From Streptomyces sp. T12 (lineage in GTDB: Bacteria > Actinomycetota > Actinomycetes > Streptomycetales > Streptomycetaceae), in the NCBI RefSeq assembly GCF_028736035.1, contig NZ_CP117866.1:2418001-2482000 (forward strand): 64,000 nt of DNA, read 5' to 3'. Below, in pieces: positions 58,417-64,000 of this stretch. Below the pieces are notes generated by a model that did not search any database, had not been told where the DNA came from, and saw nothing but the letters and a program-made list of their open reading frames with translations. The first letter of the stretch is position 1. Every line of letters starts with the position of its first letter. The translations under genes were made by a program, and so were the position numbers.

Positions 58417-58521
58417 GGTTCCTCCGGTCCGTTCGGGGATGCGGCGGTCCGTCGACGACCGCTGCTCAGACCCCGGTTTATCACGGTGCACGGACCACGC
58501 CGCGAGCCATACCCTCCCGTC

Positions 58522-59568
58522 ATGACCATGATCTCGTACCCTCCCAAGCCCTCCCCCGGCGACCGCATCGCCGTCATTTCGCCCGGTGCGGGCCTTCCCG
58601 GTCTGTTCCCCCGCCCCTTCGAACTGGGCCTGGAGCGGCTGCGCAAGGACTACGGGCTCGAACCGGTCGAGTACCCGACGACCCGCAAGATGGGCTCGAC
58701 GCCGCAGGAGCGCGCCGACGACATACACGCCGCGTTCGCCGATCCCGACATCAAGGCGGTCATCGCGTCGATCGGCGGCGACGACCAGATCACCGTGCTG
58801 CCGCTGCTGGACCGGGAGTTGATCCGGGCGAATCCGAAGCCGTTCTTCGGAATGAGCGACAACACGAACCTGCTCATGTTCCTGCGCAACACCGGCATCG
58901 TCGGCTACCACGGCGCGACCGTCATGACCGCGCTGGGCCGCCCTGTTGCCATGGCCCAGTTGACCGCCGAGTCACTGCGGGCGGCGCTGTTCACGTCGGG
59001 CGAGTACGAGCTGAAGCCCGCAGAGCTCTGGAACGACATCAACCGTGACTGGGCAGACCCGGCGACCTTCGACGCGGAGCCGGAGATGCGACCCTCCGAC
59101 GGATGGACGTGGGTGAACGCCGACGGGGTGGTGGAAGGCCGCAGTTGGGGCGGCTGTCTGGAGATCCTCGGCTGGATGCTGATGGCGGACCGGGAAATCG
59201 CGCGCGACCTCTCGGAATACGACGGCGGAGTGCTGCTCCTGGAGACCTCGGAGGAGATGCCGAGCGGCGAGGAGGTCTTCCGCACCATGCGCAACATGGG
59301 CGAGCGCGGGCTGCTCCAGCGCTTCTCCGCACTCCTCATGGGCCGCGCGAAGACCTGGTCCTTCGAGCGCCCCAACAGCCCCGAGGAGGCCGCTCGTTAC
59401 GCGGCAGAGCAGCGCGAGGCAGTCCTGCGCGCCATGCGGGCCTATGCTCCCGACACCACGATCGTCTTCGATGTGGACTACGGGCACACGGATCCGCAGC
59501 TCGTGATCCCCTACGGCGGCATCGTCCGCGTCGACGGCCCCGCCCGGCGCATCACCGTCACGTACTGA
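58522..59568 (+). CDS. S66-family serine peptidase, MccF-like
   Basis: A 348-residue LD-carboxypeptidase/MccF-type protein. The catalytic triad is visible: Ser112 in GMSDNTN (nucleophile elbow), Glu241 in [11 protein letters not shown] and His322 in DVDYGHTDP, at nearly the same spacing as in MccF. MccF-type members cleave aminoacyl-nucleotide antibiotics of the microcin C7 kind, while LD-carboxypeptidases trim peptidoglycan tetrapeptides; the ETSEE motif favours the MccF branch. No signal peptide. TACCCT 6 nt before the ATG suggests a leaderless transcript. Confidence 0.88.
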   Translation: MTMISYPPKPSPGDRIAVISPGAGLPGLFPRPFELGLERLRKDYGLEPVEYPTTRKMGSTPQERADDIHAAFADPDIKAVIASIGGDDQITVLPLLDRELIRANPKPFFGMSDNTNLLMFLRNTGIVGYHGATVMTALGRPVAMAQLTAESLRAALFTSGEYELKPAELWNDINRDWADPATFDAEPEMRPSDGWTWVNADGVVEGRSWGGCLEILGWMLMADREIARDLSEYDGGVLLLETSEEMPSGEEVFRTMRNMGERGLLQRFSALLMGRAKTWSFERPNSPEEAARYAAEQREAVLRAMRAYAPDTTIVFDVDYGHTDPQLVIPYGGIVRVDGPARRITVTY

Positions 59569-59630
59569 CGAAGCCCCGGCGCGCCCGTACGCCCCCGTAA
59601 CCCTCGGTCACCGTGGGTAGTTGACGCAGC

Positions 59631-60935
59631 ATGCACGACGTACGCACCGTAAGGGCGCCCTCCATGCTGCGGCTTGCGGCCGCCTCACTCGCCGGAACGG
59701 CCATCGAGTTCTACGACTTCTTCGTCTACGGGACCGCGGCGGCGCTGGTCCTGGGGCCGCTGTTCTTCCCGACGTTCTCGCCGGTGGCGGGAACCCTGGC
59801 CGCCTTCGCGACGTTCGGCGTGGGCTTTGTGGCGCGGCCCCTGGGGTCGGTGCTGTTCGGGCACATCGGGGACCGGCACGGACGCCGGCCTGTCCTCGTC
59901 GCCTCGCTGCTGCTGACCGGTGCCTCCACGGTCGCGGTCGGCTGCGTACCGACGTACGACACGATCGGTGTCGCCGCTCCCCTGCTGCTGCTCGTGCTGC
60001 GCTTTCTGCAGGGGCTCGGCATCGGCGGTGAGTGGGGCGGGGCCGTCCTGCTGACCGTGGAGCACGCGCCGGCCGAGCGGCGCGGTCTGTGGTCGAGCTT
60101 CCCGCAGGTCGGGCCGGCGCTGGGCTTCCTGCTCGCCAACGGTGTGGTGCTGGGGCTGTCGGCGACGTTGTCCGACGCGCAGTTCGCCGCGTGGGGGTGG
60201 CGTGTGCCGTTCTGGGCGGCGGGGGTGCTCGCCGTAGTGGGGCTGTGGCTACGGTCGTCGCTCGCCGAGAGCCCCCGGTTCCTCGAAATCGATGACCACG
60301 CGCGTGTGCCGCTGGCCGAAGTCGTGCGCGACCACTGGCGGCTCGTTCTGCTGACGGCCGGGGCGCTGTCGATCGGATACGCGATCTTCTACACCGTGAC
60401 GACCTGGTCCCTCGCCTACGCCACCGAGCGGCTCGGTGTGGGCCGGGGCGTCATCCTGACCTGCATCATGGGCGCGGTGCTGGTGAAGGGCTCGCTCACA
60501 CCGCTGGTGGCGATGCTCGGCGACCGGTACGGGCGGCGGCCCCTGACCCTGATCGGGTGCGCTGCCGCCGCCCTGTGGATGTTTCCCCTGGTCGCGCTCC
60601 TCGCGACGGGTGAGCCACTGCTGATGTTCCTGGGCTTCCTCGGGGCGATGCTCGCGTTCATCACGATGTTCGCCGTGATCGCCGCGTATCTGCCGGAGTT
60701 GTACGAGCCCCGGGTGCGCTGCACGGGCGCGGCGGTGGGCTACAACCTCGGCGGCGTCCTCGGCGGCGCGCTCACGCCGATCGTGGCGACGGCACTCGCC
60801 GAGCAGGGCGGTCGGGTGCCCTGGGGAGTGGGGGCGTATCTGACCGGGATCGCGCTGCTCAGCCTGGGGTGTTTCGCGCTGCTGCCCGAGACGCGTCCGG
60901 TGCCTGCCGCGGCGCCGGAGCCCGCCACCGGGTGA
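59631..60935 (+). CDS. MFS transporter, metabolite:H+ symporter (MHS) type
   Basis: A 434-residue major facilitator of the ProP/ShiA/KgtP group: GTAIEFYDFFVYGTAAALV in helix 1, HIGDRHGRRPVLVASLL motif A, and RFLQGLGIGGEWGGAVLL in helix 4, all diagnostic. About 12 helices. Substrates in the family are organic acids, shikimate or osmolytes; aroQ lies 1.2 kb away but co-function is speculative. TAGTTG ending 7 nt before the ATG suggests a leaderless start. Confidence 0.9.
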   Translation: MHDVRTVRAPSMLRLAAASLAGTAIEFYDFFVYGTAAALVLGPLFFPTFSPVAGTLAAFATFGVGFVARPLGSVLFGHIGDRHGRRPVLVASLLLTGASTVAVGCVPTYDTIGVAAPLLLLVLRFLQGLGIGGEWGGAVLLTVEHAPAERRGLWSSFPQVGPALGFLLANGVVLGLSATLSDAQFAAWGWRVPFWAAGVLAVVGLWLRSSLAESPRFLEIDDHARVPLAEVVRDHWRLVLLTAGALSIGYAIFYTVTTWSLAYATERLGVGRGVILTCIMGAVLVKGSLTPLVAMLGDRYGRRPLTLIGCAAAALWMFPLVALLATGEPLLMFLGFLGAMLAFITMFAVIAAYLPELYEPRVRCTGAAVGYNLGGVLGGALTPIVATALAEQGGRVPWGVGAYLTGIALLSLGCFALLPETRPVPAAAPEPATG

Positions 60936-61005
60936 CGGGCTCCGGACACCGCAGCTATGCAGGACAGCGCCGCTACGAAGGACGATCGGCTGCGGAACAC
61001 GGCGG

Positions 61006-62106
61006 CTACGGATTGATCGCGAGCTCCAGATACGCCGCGAACAGCACCAGATGAACGCCTCCCTGGAGCGGTGTCGCCCGCCCGGGCACCACTGTCAGCG
61101 AGCTCACCACCACCGTCAGGGCGAGCAGCACCATGTGGGTGGGGCCGAGGCCGAGGACGAGCGGGCCCGAGAGCCAGATGGAGGCCAGGGCGACCGCGGG
61201 GATGGTCAGTCCGATGCTGGCCATGGCCGAGCCGAGCGCGAGGTTCAGGCTGGTCTGCACGCGGTCACGGCGGGCGGAGCGCAGCGCGGCGATCGTCTCG
61301 GGGAGCAGCACCAGCAGGGCGATGATCACGCCGACGACGGCATGCGGCAGGTCGGCGGCCGCCACTGCGGACTCGATGGTGGGCGACACGCCCTTGGCCA
61401 GGCCGACCACGCCGATCAGGGCCAGGCCCAGCAGCCCGAGGCTGATCATCGCGGTGCGGGCGGAGGGCGCGTGGGCGTGGTCGTCCGCGGTGATCACCTC
61501 GCCCTGCCGGGTGATGGGCAGGAAGTAGTCGCGGTGCCGCACGGTCTGCGTCGCCACGAACAAGCCGTACAGGACCAGCGAGGAGAGCGCGGCGAACGTC
61601 AGCTGCACGCTGGAGAACTCCGGCCCGGGCTTGCTCGTGGTGAACGTCGGCAGTACCAGGCTGAGCGTGGCCAGGGTGGCGACGGTCGCGAGCGCGGCAC
61701 CCGTGCCCTCGGGGTTGAAGACCGCCGTACGGTGCCGCAGCGAGGCGACCAGCAGGCACAGGCCGACGATGCCGTTACAGGTGATCATCACGGCTGCGAA
61801 GACCGTGTCCCGGGCGAGGGTGGAGCTCTTGTCGCCGCCGTCGACCATCAGGGTCACGATCAGGGCGACCTCGATGATCGTGACGGCCACGGCGAGGACG
61901 AGGGAGCCGAAGGGCTCGCCGACCCGGTGTGCGACCACTTCGGCGTGGTGTACGGCGGCCAGGACGGCACCCGCGAGGACCAGTGTCACCAGCGCGACGA
62001 CCGCGCCGGGCAGGTCTCGTCCCCAGGTGAAGGCCAGCAGGACGACCGCGAGCACCGGCACGACGTACGTCCACTGGGTCGTGAGCGGCCTGAGCCGAGC
62101 GATCAT
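61006..62106 (-). CDS. Calcium/proton antiporter, ChaA/CAX type
   Basis: A 366-residue cation/H+ exchanger with two repeats of a Na/Ca-exchanger module and about 11 helices. The first repeat has LAVAVTIIEVALIVTLMV and STLARDTVFAAVMITCNGIV (ChaA signature), and the second has VGVIIALLVLLPETIAALRS with a conserved Glu. It exchanges Ca2+ (or Na+/K+) for protons at the membrane. It stands alone, convergent with the MHS transporter gene; the 70-bp gap has no clear hairpin. Confidence 0.9.
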   Translation of the reverse strand: MIARLRPLTTQWTYVVPVLAVVLLAFTWGRDLPGAVVALVTLVLAGAVLAAVHHAEVVAHRVGEPFGSLVLAVAVTIIEVALIVTLMVDGGDKSSTLARDTVFAAVMITCNGIVGLCLLVASLRHRTAVFNPEGTGAALATVATLATLSLVLPTFTTSKPGPEFSSVQLTFAALSSLVLYGLFVATQTVRHRDYFLPITRQGEVITADDHAHAPSARTAMISLGLLGLALIGVVGLAKGVSPTIESAVAAADLPHAVVGVIIALLVLLPETIAALRSARRDRVQTSLNLALGSAMASIGLTIPAVALASIWLSGPLVLGLGPTHMVLLALTVVVSSLTVVPGRATPLQGGVHLVLFAAYLELAINP

Positions 62107-62164
62107 GGAGCGATCGTCGCAGAGGCGTTGGGGGTTCGCATTCCGGTCTGGTGGGTTGTCAGGC

Positions 62165-62191
62165 GGCCCCGCGCCCTCGGGATGCGGGGCC
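62165..62191 (-). terminator. Terminator after the small dimeric-barrel gene
   Basis: Arms GGCCCCGC and GCGGGGCC with an 11-nt loop, about 20 nt after the stop. Confidence 0.6.
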
Positions 62192-62209
62192 CCTGTGGGT
62201 CGTATGTCG

Positions 62210-62512
62210 CTACGCGAAATCGGTCATCTCCTGTACGTCGCAGTCCGTGAAGGACGGCGGCCTGGTGCACAGTGCGGCCATCTGCTCCGCGAACTTGGTC
62301 GTGTCGGGGTCGTCGCTGTTGCGCATGGCGTCCTCGTAGGAGTCGAACTCGATCACCACGAGGTAGCGGTTGGCCTGGCCCCTGTCCTTGAGGACGAGAC
62401 GGCGCGTGGGGCCGCCGCTGCGACCCGCCAGACGCTGTGCCGTCTCATGAGCCAGCTCCCGCATCTCATCGATGCGCTCGGTCTCGAAGTCGATGATCTG
62501 CACGAACTTCAT
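62210..62512 (-). CDS. Small dimeric alpha/beta-barrel (ABM-like) protein
   Basis: A 100-residue protein with the pattern of a dimeric ferredoxin-like barrel: MKFVQIIDFETERIDEMREL then RYLVVIEFDSYEDAMRNS. This resembles antibiotic-biosynthesis-monooxygenase/stress-response barrel proteins, but no catalytic residues can be assigned. The ATG at 62512 gives a domain-sized protein; a longer reading adds 24 unrelated residues. It lies downstream of terC with a strong hairpin between. Confidence 0.75.
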   Translation of the reverse strand: MKFVQIIDFETERIDEMRELAHETAQRLAGRSGGPTRRLVLKDRGQANRYLVVIEFDSYEDAMRNSDDPDTTKFAEQMAALCTRPPSFTDCDVQEMTDFA

Positions 62513-62580
62513 GGGTGCGTCCACTGGTGCCTCCACCCGGCCGTGGTGTCCCCGGCCGGGAACACCCAGCACCCAACGAA

Positions 62581-62626
62581 GCACCGGGAGCGGTGCTCGG
62601 CAATTCGCTGGGCACCACTCCCGGTG
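62581..62626 (-). terminator. Terminator after terC
   Basis: Imperfect 15-bp arms CACCGGGAGCGGTGC and GCACCACTCCCGGTG (one mismatch), 15-nt loop, 25 nt after the terC stop. Confidence 0.7.
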
Positions 62627-62651
62627 TTGGTTCTTCCTACGTCCGACGTGG

Positions 62652-63653
62652 TCAGACGTCGATGCTGTCCTTCGGAGCGCCTTCGCTCCGCTCCTGCGCC
62701 GCCTCGGCCGCCGCCTGCTTCTTGGAGGCCCTCAGGCTGGTGATCGTGGTGACGATCAGCACCGAGCAGATCACGCCGAGCGAGACCGGAATGCTGATCT
62801 CGGGGACATGGACCCCGGACTCGTGCAGCGCGTGCAGCACCAGCTTGACTCCGATGAAGCCCAGGATGATCGACAGGCCGTAGCTGAGGTGGACCAGCTT
62901 CCTCAGCAGGCCGCCGATGAGGAAGTACAGCTGCCTCAGACCCATCAGGGCGAAGGCGTTGGCCGTGAACACGATGTACGGGTCCTGCGTCAGGCCGAAG
63001 ATCGCCGGGATCGAGTCGAGGGCGAACAGCACGTCCGTGGTGCCGATCGCCAGCATCACGACCAGCATCGGGGTCATGATCCGCTTGCCGTTCTCGGTGA
63101 TGAACAGCTTGGTGCCGTGGTAGCGGTCGGCGACACCGAACTTGCGCTCGGCGGCCTTGAGCAGCTTGTTCTCCTCGTACTCCTCGTCCTCCTCGTCGGC
63201 CCGCGCCTCCTGGATGAGCTTCCAGGCGGTCCAGATGAGGAAGGCACCGAAGAGGTAGAACACCCACGAGAAGCTCGCGAGGATCGCGGCACCGGCGGCA
63301 ATGAAGATCGCGCGCAGGACCAGGGCTATGAGGACCCCGATGAGGAGCACGCGCTGCTGGTACTGCGAGGGAACCGCGAACTTCGCCATGATCAGGACGA
63401 AGACGAAGAGGTTGTCGACGCTCAGCGACTTCTCGGTGATGAAGCCCGCGAAGAACTCACCGGCCGGCTGTCCGCCGCCGAAGACGAGCAGGCCGAGCCC
63501 GAAGAGGCCCGCCAGGACGATCCAGACGACCGTCCAGATACCGGCTTCCTTGATCGATACGTCGTGCGGCTTACGGCCGATGAAGAAGTCGACCGCGATG
63601 AGGGCGGCAAGGCCCACGATGGTCAGGACCCATAGGGTCGGGGAAACATCCAC
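62652..63653 (-). CDS. terC: TerC-family membrane protein, probable Mn2+ exporter
   Basis: A 333-residue integral membrane protein with about eight helices. TerC signature regions: ALIAVDFFIGRKPHDVSIKE, EKSLSVDNLFVFVLIMAKF and ATDVLFALDSIPAIFGLTQD, each with conserved Asp/Glu in helices. Bacterial TerC/Alx/MeeY proteins export manganese, in part to metallate secreted enzymes. The GTG at 63653 has GGAGG 4 nt upstream; that site can be masked by the upstream RNA (63701-63797), which looks like a manganese riboswitch. The gene is therefore probably Mn-induced. Confidence 0.92.
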   Translation of the reverse strand: MDVSPTLWVLTIVGLAALIAVDFFIGRKPHDVSIKEAGIWTVVWIVLAGLFGLGLLVFGGGQPAGEFFAGFITEKSLSVDNLFVFVLIMAKFAVPSQYQQRVLLIGVLIALVLRAIFIAAGAAILASFSWVFYLFGAFLIWTAWKLIQEARADEEDEEYEENKLLKAAERKFGVADRYHGTKLFITENGKRIMTPMLVVMLAIGTTDVLFALDSIPAIFGLTQDPYIVFTANAFALMGLRQLYFLIGGLLRKLVHLSYGLSIILGFIGVKLVLHALHESGVHVPEISIPVSLGVICSVLIVTTITSLRASKKQAAAEAAQERSEGAPKDSIDV

Positions 63654-63700
63654 TGCGCCTCCGGCAGTACGTAACGGCAAATGTCAGCGTCGTCGCGCGC

Positions 63701-63797
63701 CGGAGGTCTCTTCCACCCACGATGGGCCGACGCCCCGGGATCTGGCCGGATCCGTATTGACGGGTACGTCGCAGCAGACAGGGAGTACTCCCCTCCG
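63701..63797 (-). promoter_or_regulatory. Probable yybP-ykoY manganese riboswitch upstream of terC
   Basis: The minus-strand leader has the family core GGGGAGUA (63793-63786), with closing helix CGGAGG (63797-63792) pairing with CCUCCG (63706-63701), preceded by GGAAGAGAC as in the conserved 3' part. Internal hairpins are CGACG/CGUCG, GGAUC/GAUCC and CCCA/UGGG. The 3' strand extended, CCUCCGGC (63706-63699), is perfectly complementary to GCCGGAGG (63665-63658), the terC ribosome-binding site. Mn binding would stabilise the closing helix and free the site: a translational ON switch, as for E. coli mntP and alx. Confidence 0.75.
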
Positions 63798-63805
63798 TGC
63801 AATGA

Positions 63806-63834
63806 ACAGTACCCAATCACCAAGGAAAGGTAAA
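63806..63834 (-). promoter_or_regulatory. Probable terC promoter
   Basis: Minus strand TTTACC (63834-63829), 17-nt spacer, TACTGT (63811-63806). The predicted start near 63799 falls at the first base of the riboswitch helix. Confidence 0.55.
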
Positions 63835-63836
63835 GT

Positions 63837-63859
63837 ACTTGGCAAAAGAAATGCCAAGT
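63837..63859 (-). terminator. Hairpin after the last gene of the window
   Basis: Perfect 8-bp arms ACTTGGCA and TGCCAAGT with an AT-rich 7-nt loop, 18 nt after the stop of the partial gene and just before the terC promoter. AT-rich for this genome. Confidence 0.5.
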
Positions 63860-63877
63860 GTGCTGGTCAGTGGCGCT

Positions 63878-64000
63878 TTACCTGTACTTGGCGCGGGCTG
63901 CGGCGACCTGCGTGAGCACCTGCTGGAGCACCTGGCTGCCCGGCGGCACGAGCGGAGGCTCGTACGTCCAGGCGTGCCCCACCCACGGGTCGGCGAGGTG
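63878..64000 (-). CDS. 3' end of an unidentified gene
   Basis: The last 40 codons of a minus-strand gene, ending ADPWVGHAWTYEPPLVPPGS then QVLQQVLTQVAAARAKYR and TAA. Third positions are G/C-rich, so it is genuine. The product cannot be named from this piece; it has a soluble, probably helical C-terminus. In related genomes a hypothetical gene lies near uvrB at this place. Confidence 0.7.
   Translation of the reverse strand, partial: HLADPWVGHAWTYEPPLVPPGSQVLQQVLTQVAAARAKYR

Noticed and set aside
57703..58521. N-terminal extension of the S66 peptidase by 273 codons
   Set aside because: It runs across the importer ATPase end and aroQ antisense; the family start and a promoter lie at 58522.

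Overview
The window is chromosomal DNA from a high-GC actinomycete, almost certainly Streptomyces. The reasons are very high GC at third codon positions, many GTG and TTG starts, 4-nt stop/start overlaps, the presence of rbpA, whiA and opcA, and a core gene order like that of Streptomyces coelicolor chromosomes. No phage, insertion sequence, CRISPR array, rRNA or tRNA gene was seen. Most of it is core metabolism, with a few accessory patches.

Layout. 1-4.1 kb (minus): sufR-sufB-sufD-Rieske ferredoxin-sufC, iron-sulphur cluster assembly under a visible SufR operator. 4.3-11.2 kb: an AAC(3)-type acetyltransferase, an ABC-2 exporter pair, ctaA and ctaB for haem A, a nucleotidyltransferase, an amidohydrolase and a small conserved protein. 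11.5-18.3 kb (plus): tkt-tal-zwf-opcA-pgl, a pentose phosphate operon. 18.4-25.0 kb (minus): a sugar-uptake island with two permeases, two binding proteins and a GH13 glucosidase but no ATPase. One permease carries an unusual extracellular beta-sandwich insert. 25.1-28.9 kb: PadR regulator with a MacB/FtsX-type ABC exporter. 29-37 kb (minus): pgi, an MFS exporter, rbpA, secG, tpiA, pgk and gap, i.e. the triose part of glycolysis with protein-export and polymerase-binding genes. 37.3-40.3 kb: a secreted M14 carboxypeptidase. 40.4-45.8 kb (minus): uvrC-rapZ-yvcK-whiA.

45.8-48.0 kb is a degenerate accessory patch. It holds a 9-bp minisatellite encoding an Asp/Glu/His tract, a decayed response regulator, an HTH-type regulator and an array of degenerate 28-33 bp repeats. 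48.0-50.2 kb: LacI regulator plus PfkB sugar kinase with a clear LacI-type operator. 50.3-53.4 kb: uvrA. 53.6-55.0 kb: a mycothiol-dependent isomerase-like protein and a metallo-beta-lactamase-fold hydrolase. 55.3-57.9 kb: an amino-acid ABC importer. 57.9-64 kb: aroQ, an MccF-like S66 peptidase, an MHS-type transporter, a Ca2+/H+ antiporter, a small dimeric-barrel protein, terC, and the end of an unidentified gene.

The best regulatory finds are: (1) a probable yybP-ykoY manganese riboswitch upstream of terC, whose closing helix and an alternative Shine-Dalgarno-sequestering helix share the same strand; (2) a SufR operator that fixes the sufR start; (3) a palindrome overlapping a consensus promoter and the start codon of the glucosidase gene; and (4) a set of genes whose -10 boxes sit 6-8 nt from the start codon, implying leaderless mRNAs. 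The most unusual protein is the MalF-like permease with an inserted extracellular domain.
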